From Trematomus loennbergii (taxonomy: Eukaryota > Chordata > Actinopteri > Perciformes > Nototheniidae): a stretch of DNA of 64,000 nucleotides. This document shows, piece by piece, positions 1 through 12,800 of the stretch. The notes below the pieces were generated by a model. That model saw only the letters and a list, made by a program, of their open reading frames with translations. It was not told the DNA's origin and searched no databases. The translations under genes and the position numbers were made by a program. How positions within the stretch are numbered: the stretch's first letter is position 1; each line of letters starts with the position of its first letter. Where the stretch lies: the NCBI GenBank assembly GCA_012861695.1, contig JAAOOA010000580.1:62001-126000 (forward strand). Direction: 5' to 3'.

Positions 1-441
1 GTGTGTGAGTTTCACTTCCTGAGAGCTGAAACTAGTGAGCAGTTATCTGAACAGCATGTGTGTGCGCGTGAATGTGGCCTATCAGCTCTTGTTCTTTACC
101 CACATGTTGGTTACACCCCTCCTCCTCAGTGTGGATCTGAAGGGGAGGAACCAGGAACAGAGTGGAGCTGGCTGTGTCTGAGAGCAGGAAGAAGAGGGAG
201 GGCTTATCAAACTCTGAGTCATTCAGGACGAGGAGCAGCGCTCAGACTCTGACCCACACAGAGCCTCGGTTACAACCTGCTCTTCATTTGAAAAGAGCTT
301 TTAGTTGTAAAATAAGTTGGTAAACTTACAAAATCTGAAGGAGGTTAAATACTTGTTTCCTCCACTGTAAATGTATAGCCTCAATGTCCTGAGATAGCTG
401 ATTGATTTAATAGTTGATGTACAGAAGTCGTTTTTTACTGT
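1..441 (-). promoter_or_regulatory. 5' flank of an off-window TRIM copy
   Basis: The sequence matches the flanks directly upstream of the other six TRIM start codons (for example 7768-8214), so a seventh TRIM copy should begin just left of base 1. It carries the ISRE/EICE-like site at 8-19 and an AP-1-like TGAGTCA at 215-221. The spurious plus-strand frame at 1-252 has no protein features. Promoter function is inferred from position only. Confidence 0.6.
8..19 (-). promoter_or_regulatory. ISRE/EICE-like site, off-window TRIM copy
   Basis: On the minus strand the site reads GGAAGTGAAACT. This fits the ETS-IRF composite consensus GGAANNGAAA and is one base from the core ISRE GAAANNGAAACT. It is present in all seven TRIM flanks. 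Confidence 0.5.
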
Positions 442-442
442 A

Positions 443-471
443 AGTAGCAGTAAGTAGTAGTAGTAGTAGTT

Positions 472-563
<92 letters not shown>

Positions 564-564
564 T

Positions 565-612
<48 letters not shown>

Positions 613-654
613 TAGTAGTAGTAGTTGAGTAGTAGTAGTAGTAGTAGTATAGTT

Positions 655-701
<47 letters not shown>

Positions 702-709
702 TGTAGTAT
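443..709. repeat. (AGT)n microsatellite, unit 1
   Basis: An almost pure AGT/ACT trinucleotide tract with occasional TGT and GAG interruptions. It is followed by a TG run and a G homopolymer near 710-734. Long Tyr, Leu or Thr homopolymer frames over it are artefacts of the repeat. Confidence 0.97.
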
Positions 710-830
710 TGTGTGTGTGTGGGGGGGGGGGGGGCTTTTATATAGAAACACATCCTTATCCTGTGCATTCACACTAAATATGAACCTGCAAACTATACAC
801 GTCCTCTTTAATTGACACCAACATGATGAT

Positions 831-1892
831 TTGTGGTTGAAACCTTCTTTTAAATCTTTTCTTTTTACCCTCCATCAGATGTGTCTCAATGGAGAGTCCA
901 TGGAGGTGAGTTCCCCCGCTGTGTCCCCTTCCCAGGATCCCCCCCCACAGGACCCCATCACAGAGACACCCCTACCTAACGTGATCCAGGAAACTGACCT
1001 CCTTCTTCACTCCCTTCCTCCCCTCCTCATCTCCTTCCCTCCTCTCCTCTCAGAGGACCCTCATACCTCCACAGACCCCCTCCCTCTCATCCCTGAAGAC
1101 CCAGCTAACATAGCTCTGTTTGTGGACGTTCCTCCGAGCGCTGACCTCCTGACCGTCCTTCCACATGTGGACGCCTCCCCCTCCCCCCTCCAGAGTTTCC
1201 TCACCCTTTCTCCACAGCAGCCCCCACCCTAAAGATCCCTCTAAGCACCGCCCTCACCGGGGTCCCTGTTTGCGTCACGTTCCAGTTCTACACCCAGAAC
1301 CAGAACCAGAACCCAGAGGAGACAGCAAGTGATCCAAAGAGACTAAGTGAGTGTTTTGGCCGTGCTGCTCTCTGACAGAGGGTCTGTGAGGGTCTGAACG
1401 TATCTCTGATTTTAAATAAAATACATCATTACGGTCTGGTTATTATGTACTTTATAACTCTATCATCTTTATTTTCCATTTTATTGTATTTTTTAACGAC
1501 TTATTTTATTGTTTTAATCTATTTTATTTTCACATTTTTGTCAATTGCTTGTCAAAGCCTTTGAAGTGTATCAGAGGAGCTCTAAAAGGTGCTATATCAT
1601 TGTTTAAAATGTAATAATTGGTCATAATTGTATCGTTATTTTTACTCTACTTCCTTTATTCTACCTATTTCTATTATTAAGATTTAATCATTTATTTAAT
1701 CATCATTTTTAATTCACTGTATTTTCACTTAAATGTTGTTTATTGTGACTTTTATTAGTTTTTTTTTCAACATTTTACCACTTTGTAGCATCCTCGTGTT
1801 TGTCAATTGGTCGTCAAACACAGATCCATAAAGTATTTTTGTTATATCATCAGTTTTATTTTCTATTTCCCAATAATTGTCGTTGATCATTA
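831..1892 (+). other. E cassette copy 1 (proline-rich open frame) and AT-rich downstream DNA
   Basis: A pyrimidine-rich stretch ending in CAG precedes ATG at 879, and a consensus donor GTGAGT follows at 906-911, giving a possible 27-nt mini-exon (MCLNGESME). The reading frame also continues through the donor into a Pro/Ser/Thr-rich region. That region ends with a more ordered stretch containing NIALFVDV and SADLLTVLPHVDAS, then a CVTFQFYT-like segment in another frame. A possible poly(A) signal AATAAA lies near 1414. The remaining bases to 1892 are AT-rich with no gene. It recurs in all six units, divergent from the neighbouring TRIM promoter. I do not recognise the family. It may be the terminal exon of a duplicated gene or simply hitch-hiking DNA. 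Confidence 0.4.
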
Positions 1893-2239
1893 TCCAATCC
1901 AATCCACTTTATTTCTATAGCACATTTAAAAACAACAGAGTTGAACAAAGTGCTGTACATCAACAACTGTATAAAAACTAGCATACATACATAAAAAACA
2001 GACAGGACATGAAACAAATGTAAAAACGAGACAATGAAACCAGATCCGAAGCCACAGACTGATAACTCTCCTACATGACGTAAACACAGTACAAAACACT
2101 AGTAAGGTAAAACCCAAATGTAAAAGCACAAGTGTCACCTGGTCTGTGAATGCAAGGGAAAAGAAGTAGGTTTTTAAACGAGATTTAAAAACAGGCAGAG
2201 TTGGAGCAAGTCTAACCTGGAGGGACAATTCGTTCCATA

Positions 2240-4130
2240 ATGTTGGTTTCTTCCTATAGGTGGACTATGCAGATGCATAGGGCCCCCGCGGCCACTAGGG
2301 GGCCCCAAGCTGAAAGTAATTTCTTTTTTTCTTTCTTTTTTCATCCAAAAAACAAAAAAGTATAATTCATACACACAAAGATGAACACAATTAGTAGAAG
2401 CGGGAGGGCTGAAGCATAGCTTATGGAAAGTAGCCCTCTCGTGCATCATCCTAATACAACATCGGCATTATTGCGTCAAAACGTATAGAAATTAAGGAGT
2501 ACAAAGAAATAAAGAAAACAGGAGAAAAAATTAAATAAAAGTTAGGGCAGGAAAACAATAAATGCATATATATATATACGAAAACTAGATATAGGATCCC
2601 CTTGCATCATTTTAAAGCACGGCTGGATGAAATGTTATTGGATACCTGTCATTGTGAATAGGTTGCTAATTTATACCCCTGTAATTATGTTGTGATGTCC
2701 TTTTTGTTTGTTGTTGTTTTTATGTGTAACCAATGTACCGCAGGTCTCCCTTGAAAAAGAGATCGTTGATCTCAATGGGATTTTTCACCTGGTTAAATAA
2801 AGGCTAAAGAAAGAAAGAAAGGGTAATTTTCTGCACATGTCAATAGCAGTTTCAACTATCTTTTTTTGGAAATGAAAATACTATATATAAATATATACAT
2901 ATCATATGTACACATGTACTTGGCAAATGAATTAATAATAATATATGCATAATTGCATATAAACATTGTGAACACTTATTTTCAAGTGACTTTTTTTACA
3001 TTCATATGTTCACGCTGTGGTTTGGAACTGCTTTTGAATGTTATTAGGCATTTTGTTATGGAAAATGTTGTGCATAATCAGTACTGTTTTAAGCTGTACT
3101 ATGTCAACACATTTTAATAGATTGAGTTTTTTTAAATATGGGAGTTGTGTGTTCATATTTACCAACACCACAGACTATTCGTAATACTTATTTTTGGGAT
3201 GTTATTATTTTTTGTAGATTTGTTGAGTACGTGTTTCCCCATATGTGTTTCCCCATATTTCGGAGCAGTAGTAAAGGTAAGGGAGAAATAGACTGTTATA
3301 AAGAGTATCTTTTCTTCAAGAATGTTCTTAGTATGATACAAAATACCTATTGTTTTTGACAGTTTAGTCTGTACATAATTTATATGTGCTTCCAATTGAG
3401 TCTTTCGTCAACAAGCAGTCCTAAAAATGTACATGCACCAACTTTTTCTATCTCGGTATTGCAAATCCGTATAATACAGTCATTTCTACTCTCAGACTTT
3501 GTATTGAATAACATGTTATTTGTTTTGGCCACATTAAGGGATAATGTATTAACTGCAAACCAGTTACATAGTATTTCTAATTCTGCATTCACAATTTTAA
3601 CAAGATCGCCAAGATTATGATGGGAGCAGAGAATTCAAAGTTCAGGTTCAGTCTCAATATATTTGGGGAGAATTCAAATGAGCCGTCTTTATTTGTAGAC
3701 AGCCAAGCCCCCTGCTGTGTTCGGTGAAGCATTATATGCTTAAAAATCCAATGTAGGATATAAACACAACTAAACTGCAATGATAGCAAAGCTGTGGCTT
3801 GTGTTTTTGGGGTAATAAAGCCCAAATCATCGTTGGGCTGTCAGCCAATGAGTGACGTCTGAGGAAGATGAAAAATGTAAATTATACATTGTTGACAAAA
3901 TGCTGCACCTCTTGCATTTATTGACGAAGAGGAGCCTTATTGTTTACCTTTTTGATATCATTTTTTGTAAGTTTCAATTGCTTGGTTTTCGTGAAATCAG
4001 CCTGTTTTCCTATTAAAGTGTAACAGATTGATGCATCTCCACAGATCATCTTAAAGGCTTTGGAATCCCCCCATTGTAGTTAAAAAACTGTAAAAACTAG
4101 GGCCCCCAAAAGCTAGAAACGGCCCTGAGC
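2240..4130. mobile_element. Composite insertion X in the LINE, unit 1
   Basis: Absent from the same point in unit 2 (near 20170), so it inserted after the LINE. The ends carry GGGCCCCC-rich blocks, and the right end read inward begins CAGGGCCGTTTCTAGC, resembling hAT-type termini. Inside are a plus-strand LINE 3'-UTR-like piece (about 2600-2820, ending GGTTAAATAAAGG plus GAAA repeats) and a minus-strand LINE reverse-transcriptase remnant (about 3000-3620). No clean target duplication is visible. Copies occur in units 4 and 5. Confidence 0.6.
3000..3620 (-). mobile_element. LINE reverse-transcriptase remnant within X, unit 1
   Basis: Two minus-strand frames (3592-3380 and 3395-3159) join into one typical non-LTR RT C-terminal region. 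It has a LSLNVAKTNNMLF motif, then FLGLLVDERLNWKHHI-like residues and KTIGILYHTKNIL. The clade is unclear but differs from the L2-type LINE surrounding X. A frame break lies near 3385. Confidence 0.7.
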
Positions 4131-4560
4131 TGCAACAGCAAAGGCTCTGTCTCCTCGCTGCTCTAACCGTGATTTAGGGACGACAAGAAGGAATCTGTCA
4201 GCAGACCTCAGTGACCGTGTGGGTGTGTATGGTTTTAAAAGATCTGCCAGGTACGGTGGGGCTAAACCATTTATTTTATCGCAAACAATAACATTTTAAA
4301 TTGTATTCTAAAACTGACTGGTAGCCAATGTGAAGAGGCGAGTACAGGCGTAATATGTTCACGCCTGCCTGTCCTTGTAAGGAGGCGTGCAGCAGCATTC
4401 TGGACCAGCTGTAGGCGAGACAGGGAAGCCTTGCTTACTCCAATGTACAGAGCGTTGCAGTAATCCAGTTTAGTGGATATAAAACAATGTACTACTTTCT
4501 CAAAGTCATTCAAAGAAAGGAAAGGCTTGACCTTTGCTAAAATTCTTTATGACTTGTTTT

Positions 4561-6104
4561 ATTTTACACCACTTTTAACATCCTAATTGTTGTTGTTTGT
4601 CAGACACAAGTCTAAATATCCCACTTGGCTTCACATTTATTACGTTTCCTTAAATCTGTGTTTTATTCGTTATAAATGTTGCTAATGATGGAGCTTTATA
4701 TGAGCGTCTGAAAACGTAATCTGATTAAATGTCATTATCTTTGTCAATAAATCGTTCCGAGGAGAACACAGTAGTAAACAAGGTCTTCTTAAAATTCTGT
4801 ATTTTATTGGGTGTTTGTATTAATTAATAGAAGTTCATTATTAATTAAGGAAAAAGGCAAGACCAGGAACATATCTCCATAGCAACAAGACATTTTCTCT
4901 GCTGGTTTGAGAGATTTAGCACATTGAAACGCCCGATCAGTGATTCCTTTTTAATCTGGAAGGTAAGAATTCTGTTCTTTTCTATGAAGTCTGAGCGCTT
5001 TGATTACAGCGAGGTGTCTGAGGGCTGGGTAAATAGGCTTGTGAGAATAGAGCGAAGTGATTGGTTAAGCTGGGGAGTGACGCCCCCGATCACTTATTGA
5101 GAGGAAGAGAGTAGTAACATGGAAATAGTAAATGAATGAGTAAAGACAGTCTTCCTGGTTGAACTTGCGCTGAGCTTCATTTAGTCTCAGATCACTTCCA
5201 CATGTTCTCCATCAGCTTCGTATGGCACCTTGGACATAACACAAGAAGAACATCCTGTTTTTGTTTTTGAAAGACAAACCTTTATTAATGATCTAAACAT
5301 TTAATTTGATCACACATCCCATCAGTAAAGTCTGTTCAATGATTTCATGATCAGTCTCACTTTATCCACACCATACATGTGTTTCATCTCAGCTATTTCA
5401 AACAGAATCATACATGATTTCCTTATTGATTATTATCATGATAAGTTATGTTCTATAAAACATCAGAGTACCCACTTTCTATTTGGATAACAACAACAAC
5501 AACAACAATTAGTCTGCAAAACAATAACATTTCATTTCCCAAGCTAAGACTCTAAGCTATTTAAAACAGAATAATACATGATTTCCTTATTGATTATGAT
5601 CATGACAGTAAGTAATATCATTTTAAATAAACATTGTATGATGAAATAAGTGTTATAACCATCTGGGAACTCATTGTAGTTAATTTGGGCAACAATAACA
5701 TTTAATCCGTCAATAAATGTCTCTATTGTTTTAGAAAGTGGCCAGAATAAAATGTGTACAATAAAAGAAGCTCTGCTGCTTTCTCTCTGAAGACTCGTGC
5801 ATTACAAGAGAAACAACAACATGAATCAAAAGAAATATCCAACACATATTTAGAGCAAAGTTTACATATCAGTTCAGGTGAACAAGGATCCTCCTGAGCA
5901 GTGACAGCCTCCATGGCTACACAGACCCAGGAAGGAGCCGGAAGAAAGTCCAACATCTACAGAACAACTCATGAGAAGATGTTGAAGCCCCACCCATCAT
6001 GTTTGATTGACAGCTGATCTCTGCACAGTGAAGACATGAACAATCAGCTCTGATGGACACACGGTGAGTTTAAGAAGTAGAAGAGTTCCTCCAATGACTT
6101 CAGG
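4561..6104 (-). other. Conserved non-coding block and TRIM copy 1 3' UTR
   Basis: From 4561 to about 5280 I see no gene, only AT-rich sequence present in every unit. A minus-strand AATAAA (TTTATT at 5281-5286) is a plausible TRIM poly(A) signal, giving a 3' UTR of about 0.8 kb. A short CAA repeat lies near 5490-5508. The short minus-strand frame at 5956-5723 recurs in all units but sits inside the UTR and has no known domain. Confidence 0.5.
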
Positions 6105-7746
6105 CTATTTGAGTTTACAAAACTCAGCAGTGTTCCATATTATAACAAAGCCAACTCCAGCATGTAGCGGCTGAGTGAATGTGGTCTGGACTCTGTGGAG
6201 GAGAGTCATGGTTTCAGAGACGCTGTAGAAGGACAGAACACCTGCTCTGTGATCCAGGTACACTCCTACTCTGGAGGACAGAGGACCTGAGACGGGAGTG
6301 ATACTGTTGTAACGAAATGAATAACTGTTTTGGTCACAATCTAAGGACCAAGATTTGTCATTGTCCAAATCCTTTCCCCCGCCCTGCTCTGCTGATATTC
6401 TTGTATGCGACTGCTACACAACTCCTTCCCTCTCCGCTCCACCTCCCAGTAACAACGTCCAGTCAGACTCTCTCTACTCAGGACCTGAGAATAACAGTGA
6501 ATCTGTCTGGGTGACTAGAATAAGACTGATGTTGTTTCATGAATGTTGCTTTTCTGCTCCCCTCAGATAATAACCAGCTGTGTTCTGTGTTTGGATCCAG
6601 TGATCTCCTGTGAATATTGTAAGAACCCAGCTCTGGTGGTGGGCTCTGCTGCTGACAGTAAAACATCCACTTCAGTCGGTGAGACGTTTGTCCATTCCTC
6701 TCTCAGGACGTCCTGTAGTTTGTCTCTGACTGCTGACAGGGCCGCCGTCACGTCCTCAAAGTAGCTCAGAGGACGGATGTTGATGCTGGATGAGTGTGTA
6801 GGTTCACTGAGGGCTGACAGTGAGGGGTAGCTGCAGAAACTGGTTGTGATCCTCTGTGTGAGACAGCAGCTTCAGCTCAGCGTCTCTCCTCTTCAGCTCA
6901 GAGATCTCCTGCTCCAGCTTCTCCTGAAGCTCTTTGACTCGACTCACTTCTCTCTTCTGCTGGGATCTGACCTGCTGCTTCACATCAGAGCTTCTTTTCT
7001 CCATGAGACGGATCAGCTCAGTGAACATCTTCTCACTGTCCTCCACTGCTTTATCAGCAGAGCCATTGACGGCCTCCACCTCCTGCTGAAGCAGCTTCAC
7101 CTCCTTCTCTCCGTCCTGGATTCTCTGCTGGATGTTTTCGACTCCCCTCCAGCTCTCTCTGCCTCTCAGTCCTCTCTGCTGCAGCTGACACCGTGTCGTG
7201 GCCTTTGTGTTCGTCCACAGAGCAGAGATAACAGATACACTGCTGATCAGTGCGGCAGAACATCTTCATCACCTCGTCGTGACGAGAGCAGATGTTCTCC
7301 TGGAGCTTCTTGGAGGGCTCCACCAGCTTGTGTTTTTTAAAGACAGGTAATTCATATGACACTGGAGGTGTTTGTCACAGTAAGAGGCCATACACACCAG
7401 ACAGGACTTACAGGCTCTCAGTTTCCTCCCAGTGCAGACATCACAGGCCACATCTTCAGCTCCAGCATAGCAGATCAGCAGGAGCAGGTGGGGGTCCAGT
7501 CTTCTTCAGCTCCTCCACTAAAGCTGCTAACATGGTGTTCTTCAGCAGGACAGGCCTCGGTGTGAAGCTCTGCCTACACTGAGGGCAGCTGTGGATCTTC
7601 TTCTCATCCTCTCCGTCCCAGAAGCCTTTAATACACTTCATGCAGTAGCTGTGTCCACAGATAGTCGTCACCGGATCCTTCAGTAGATCCAGACAGATCG
7701 AACAAGATAAGATTTCCCGGTCCAGCTGAACTCCTTTCTGCGCCAT
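6105..7746 (-). pseudogene. TRIM copy 1: RING/B-box/coiled-coil/B30.2 E3 ligase, disrupted
   Basis: The start codon at 7746 begins MAQKGVQLD, the shared N-terminus of all copies. A C3HC4 RING follows ([22 protein letters not shown]; residues about 15-60). Then come a B-box1 (CDVCTGRK), a B-box2 (CSRHDE, CYLC, HKGHD; about 157-190), a coiled coil (about 195-295) and a PRY/SPRY (B30.2) domain ending near RVGVYLDHRAGVLSFYSV. Such proteins are RING E3 ubiquitin ligases; fish TRIM16-like/finTRIM relatives act in antiviral innate immunity. The frame is broken near 7470 (2 nt), 7356, 7137 (2 nt), 6830 (2 nt), 6597 (2 nt) and within SPRY. Breaks may be real or consensus errors. Confidence 0.85.
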
Positions 7747-8212
7747 TTCACCTCTCAGTAGCAGCGAGTGTGTGAGTTTCACTTCCTGAGAGCTGAAACT
7801 ATGTGACAGGTTATCTGAACAGCATGTGTGTGGGCGGTGAATGTGGCCTATCAGCTCTTGTGCTTTACCCACATGTTGGTTACACCCCTCCTCCTCAGTG
7901 TGGATCTGAAGGGGAGGAACCAGGAAACACAGAGTGGAGCTGGCTGTGTCTGAGAGCAGGAAGGAGAGGGAGGGCTTATCAAACTCTGAGTCATTCAGGA
8001 CGAGGAGCAGCGCTCAGACTCTGACCCACACAGAGCCTCGGTTACAACCTGCTCTTCATTTGAAAAGAGCTTTTAGTTGAAAAAAGTTGGTAAACTTACA
8101 AAATCTGAAGAGGTTAAATACTTGTTTCCTCCACTGTAAATGTATAGCCTCAATGTCCTGAGATAGCTGATTGATTTAATAGTTGGATGTACAGAAAGTC
8201 GTTTTTTACTGT

Positions 8213-8214
<2 letters not shown>
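7747..8214 (-). promoter_or_regulatory. 5' flank of TRIM copy 1
   Basis: About 470 bp conserved upstream of each TRIM copy. It ends in the (AGT)n tract and contains the ISRE/EICE-like site 29-40 bp from the start codon. No TATA box is obvious. Confidence 0.5.
7775..7786 (-). promoter_or_regulatory. ISRE/EICE-like site, TRIM copy 1
   Basis: Reads GGAAGTGAAACT on the coding strand, within 40 bp of the ATG. It suggests IRF/STAT-type interferon control, which is common for antiviral TRIM genes. Confidence 0.5.
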
Positions 8215-8276
<62 letters not shown>

Positions 8277-8294
8277 TGTGTAGTAGTAGTAGTT

Positions 8295-8362
<68 letters not shown>

Positions 8363-8381
8363 TGTAGTAGTAGTAGTAGTA

Positions 8382-8455
<74 letters not shown>

Positions 8456-8457
8456 TT

Positions 8458-8541
<84 letters not shown>

Positions 8542-8543
8542 TT
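8215..8543. repeat. (AGT)n microsatellite, unit 2 left
   Basis: About 330 bp of AGT repeats with rare interruptions, followed by a TG run and then the left end of element B at 8558. Confidence 0.97.
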
Positions 8544-9510
8544 GTGTGTGTGTGGGGCAGTGTCGGTTCTAGAACATTTTACATGGGGTGGCAAAGGGGG
8601 GCAAGAGGTCATGCCAGGGTGGCATGGGAGGGCGGACAGTACGTGGTATTTTATACTGTATAAACCTATTTATTGTTAATTCATGCCCTAACACAAGTGT
8701 TCTTAATTCACAAGAGAAACCAGGTGTTCAGACAAACAATCGGGTGCCCTTTGAGTCCCCCAAGCTTACTTCAACAATTTTAAATGAAAGGAAACTACAA
8801 AATGTATTTAAAGCATTGAATTAATGGAACAGGTTGTTTTGCATTACAATGTAAAACTAAATATATATTTTTTTTGTTTTAAAAAAATGTTTGTCTTAGT
8901 AGTAGACAGACATATTTGCATGTCCTCACTAAGCATTATTACATATTAATTTAATATTAAACAAATCAAAATGGCCAATCATCCCAAAATGTTGCTGCTA
9001 ATATAATCATATGCTTGTCAACTTTCACTGATCAAAAGAAATTCTGAAAAAACTTGAATTATCTATGAAATTGCAATATTGACACACGTCCCTCAGTTTG
9101 TTTCAACCCCGTCACGCCATACCATTTACCCTCCTATTAAATTAAAAATAATGGATCAGTCCATGTGTGATCTGCATTGAGGGAATTACATCACAAAAGT
9201 CTTCTGAAGAAAAGATGGCAAAGAAAGGCAAGTGTCAGTTTCTTCTCTTACCTATATTCAGTTTTTGTATTTTCAGATTAATTGACAAGCTCAACATTTC
9301 AACTCTGTTATATGAATTAATAATAGTAAATAATTGTTTATTACAAAATAAACAATAGTTTTGCAAAATATTACAATTTTGTAATGTCCTTGACTTCCAT
9401 GTGGTGCCATATCTTAGCTAAACAAGGTCTCATGGCTACTTTTTGCCAAAAACTTCAACCTTGTTACATTTTTTCAAGGAAATTCCTAGTAATTATTTAT
9501 ATGTTGTGCC

Positions 9511-9736
9511 TGTAGTATATAGTGCCGCGCACATATACCATCAGGACGTTACTGATGTGGTGCGGCTGCGGAGTGATACTGTGTGTATGCAAGCCCGCAT
9601 CTTGAACGCAGTTTTCACGTATGTATCATGGCTGAAGACTTACTAAGTAAATAAAGTTGCCTCATACAAAGGTCTACGGATACCTTATTACTCTCCATGA
9701 CCTGCGGTCAACTATATAGCATAAAGGACTATTACA
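9511..9736 (+). repeat. 5' LTR of the Gypsy element
   Basis: 226 bp, beginning TGTAGTATATAG and ending ATTACA (TG...CA). It has a TATA-like motif at its start and AATAAA at about 9650. Compared with the 3' LTR it has 7 extra bases near 9612 and a substitution near 9657. Confidence 0.93.
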
Positions 9737-9873
9737 TGGTGTCAGAAGTCGGTCCAGTTCGTCATTTTGGAGGTAAACAGATGAAAGTTGTGTTAGCCTA
9801 AAGCCTAGCTAACAGGTGCGGTCCCCAGAGAGCGGGAGTCGCAATATTTTTTTGGAAGAAGAAAAAGAGAGAG
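9737..9873 (+). other. Gypsy leader with primer binding site
   Basis: TGGTGTCAGAAGTCGG starts directly after the LTR and is the expected tRNA primer binding site. The rest is untranslated leader up to the Gag start codon at 9874. Confidence 0.8.
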
Positions 9874-12800
9874 ATGGATCGATTCGAATTACCATCTCCA
9901 ATGGTACTCACTGGCAACTTGGGAGAAAACTGGCGACGATGGGAACAACGCTTCCAAATCTACATGACCGCGAGTGGTGCAGACGGTAAGGACAGGAAGA
10001 TTAAAGTGGCCATACTGCTGCATGCACTAGGAGAGGAGGCTCTTGAAGTTTACAACACGCTAGACATCGCACACGGTGAAGATGAAGGTGAAGAAGCAGA
10101 TGAACAGACTGTTAATGATATTCTAGCAGCATTCAGAGCCTATTGTCTGCCGAAGAAGAACACGGTGTTTGAGAGACATCAGTTTTGGGCACATCCTATG
10201 TCAGGTAACACCACGATTGAGAAATATGTGACGGAGCTCAAGCAAAAGAGCAAGGATTGTGAATTTTATACCACAGAAAATGACATGATCAGAGACAAGA
10301 TTGTGTTTAGTATGAATGACCAGAGACTGAAAGAGAGACTTTTAAGAGAACCTAATCTCACATTAGAAAGGGCCATAGACACCTGCAGAGCTGCTGAGAC
10401 GGCCAAAGTTCAAATGCTAGCTATGAATGCAGCAGCCCAGGAGATGTCTGTACTTGCAGTGCACAAGAATAGTCGACAAGGACAAAAGACACGCACACCG
10501 CCTATACAACGTACACAAGACATGGGACAAAGACATGAAACATGCAAACAATGTGATAAATCACACCAGCCAAGACAGTGTCCAGCATATGGAGTATCCT
10601 GCCATAATTGTGGAAAACAGAATCACTATGCAAAAATGTGTAGGTCAGCTAAAGCCCAACATCACAAGACAGTACATGATGTTTCTCCGGAAATAGACAC
10701 CCTATATATTGGGACAGTGAACATTGATCAGCTGAAGTCTAAAGCTGACAAGTCGTGGCATTCTAATGTAAATGTTGACTGCATGTGTGTCAAGTTTAAG
10801 TTGGACACAGGAGCAGAGGCCAACGTCCTGCCACTGAAAGTATTCACAGCGATGACCCGAAAAGCCAGACGTGAAAGAAGAACACACCTCAAACTACAGC
10901 CTACAAAGACAGTGCTGGTGGCATATGGAGGGATGAGATTGAAGCCGGAAGGGGTGGTAACACTCAAATGCTCCACTCCCAAAACACAGGCAAGTCTGAC
11001 ATTTTATGTTTCCAGGCACTCATCCATTCCCATATTAGGAAACGAGGCATGTGAAGAACTGCGCCTGGTGAAAAGAGTGGACATTGACTCAATAGAAGTG
11101 AAACATCCCACAACAAAAGAGGAGCTCATAGCTCAGCACCCAACTGTCTTTGAGGGTTTAGGTGAGTTTGCTGGAGAATATCACATCCACACTGACCCCA
11201 AGGCCACACCTGTCATACATGGCTGTAGGAAAATACCACTGGCAGTAATGGACAGACTGAGAGACACTCTCGATGACTTGTTACAAGCTGATGTTATTGT
11301 ACAGGTAACTGAGCCTACACCATGGGTTAATAGCCTGGTGATCACAGAAAAAAAAGACAGAAAAAAGATACGGGTTTGCTTGGATCCCAGTGACTTAAAC
11401 AAAGCTATACTCAGGCAGCACTACTCCATTCCAACGACCGATGAAGTTCTGTGCAAACTAGCTGGTAAGAAACTTTTCACAGTGCTGGATGAAAAAGATG
11501 GATATTGGCAAATAAAGCTAGATAAAGAGTCATCCCTACTGTGCACATTTAACACACCATGGGGGAGATACCGCTTTAAACGTCTTCCATTTGGGATCAA
11601 GTCAGCAAGTGAGGTTTTCCAGCAACGCAACTGTGAGACATTTGGAGATATCCAAGGGATCCACATCATTGCAGATGACATGATAATTGCTGCATCGTCA
11701 GAGAAAGAACACGATGAGATATTACAGAAAGTGATAGCCAGAGCAAAGGAGGCTAATGTAAAGTTCAACAAAGACAAGATACAGTACAAGGTGAGCAGTG
11801 TCAACTACATGGGCCATACTGTCACTTCAGAGGGTGTTAAAGCAGACAACGCTAAGATCAAGGCTATCACAGGCATGCCAACACCAACTGACAAAACAGG
11901 ACTACAGCGATTGCTGGGCATGGTAAAATACCTAGCTCAGTACATCCCAGGTGAGGCCACCATATCAGCACCACTGAGACAGTTGTTGAGAAAAGACAGT
12001 GTGTGGCTGTGGCAGCACGAACATGATGAAGCAGTCAAAAAACTGAAAGATGCTCTCATTACAGCTCCTGTACTCAGTTATTTTGACCCAAAGAAACAGC
12101 TCATCATACAGGCAGATGCATCCAAAGACGGTTTGGGGGCATGTCTAATGCACGAGGGCCACCCAATTGCCTATGCATCAAGAGCACTAACACAAACAGA
12201 AAAGAACTATGCTCAAATAGAAAAGGAACTGTTAGCAATTGTCTTCTCTGTTAAGAGGTTCCATCAGTACGTGTACGGATTGAAAGTGGATGTGCAGTCA
12301 GACCACAAACCTCTGGAAAGCATTCTGAGAAAGCCGCTTGGAGCAGCTCCTTCCAGACTCCAACGGATGCTCCTCCAGCTGCAGCGATATGACTTGAATG
12401 TCATCTACACACCAGGTAAAGACCTACTGATTGCAGACACACTCTCACGAGCTGTCACACATGATGAACATTCAACAGTTGATGACATCACAGATGAGAA
12501 AGTTGTCTATGCTCTGGAGCCAACAGATGCTTTGAGCACTGAGATGCTGCAAAAGCTCAAAAGTGGAACAGCTAATGATGAAATACTACAGCTGCTGCAG
12601 GAAACACACAGACAGGGCTGGCCACGACACAGAAAACAAGTACACACTAAACTGGTTCAATACTGGCCTATCAGACATACTCTGTCAGTAATAGATGAGA
12701 TAATGTTTGCAGGTGACAGGATAATCCTCCCGAGCCCGATGAGAAGTGACATGCTGCAAACATTACATGTGGCTCATCAAGGAATGCAGCGGACAAAAGC

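Larger units (their letters stand above)
1893..4560 (-). mobile_element. L2-type LINE fragment, unit 1 (split by insertion X)
   Basis: Minus-strand remnant of the C-terminal end of a non-LTR reverse transcriptase protein. Residues of the type KLDYCNALYIGV and LQLVQNAAARLLTRT are encoded at about 4513-4271. The C-terminal end LPVFKSRLKTHFFSLAF-like lies near 2228-2150. The 3' end near 1893 has an ATTGG-type tail (CCAATCCAATCC on the plus strand), as L2-clade LINEs do. Unit 2 holds the same LINE uninterrupted. Here 2240-4130 is a later insertion. The protein is broken and truncated at its 5' end, so it is not active. Confidence 0.8.
1..7746 (-). repeat. Tandem TRIM unit 1
   Basis: This is the first visible copy of the duplicated block. 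It runs from the 5' flank of an off-window TRIM copy to the start codon of TRIM copy 1. Base 1 corresponds to base 7768 of the next copy, so almost the whole unit is present. It contains the (AGT)n tract, E cassette, L2 fragment, insertion X, the conserved non-coding block and TRIM copy 1. It has no B element between the microsatellite and E. Confidence 0.85.

Noticed and set aside
301..772. Long Tyr/Leu/Thr/Val/Ser homopolymer frames over the AGT tracts
   Set aside because: They are translations of a trinucleotide microsatellite in different frames, with no start context or conserved flanks.
5723..5956. Recurrent minus-strand frame downstream of each TRIM copy (contains VCVAMEAVTAQEDPCSPEL)
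   Set aside because: It is conserved only as much as the surrounding DNA, breaks in some units, lies in the TRIM 3' UTR and has no recognisable domain.
6846..7340. Plus-strand frames opposite the TRIM coiled coil (Leu-rich)
   Set aside because: Antisense shadows of the heptad-rich coiled-coil coding sequence.
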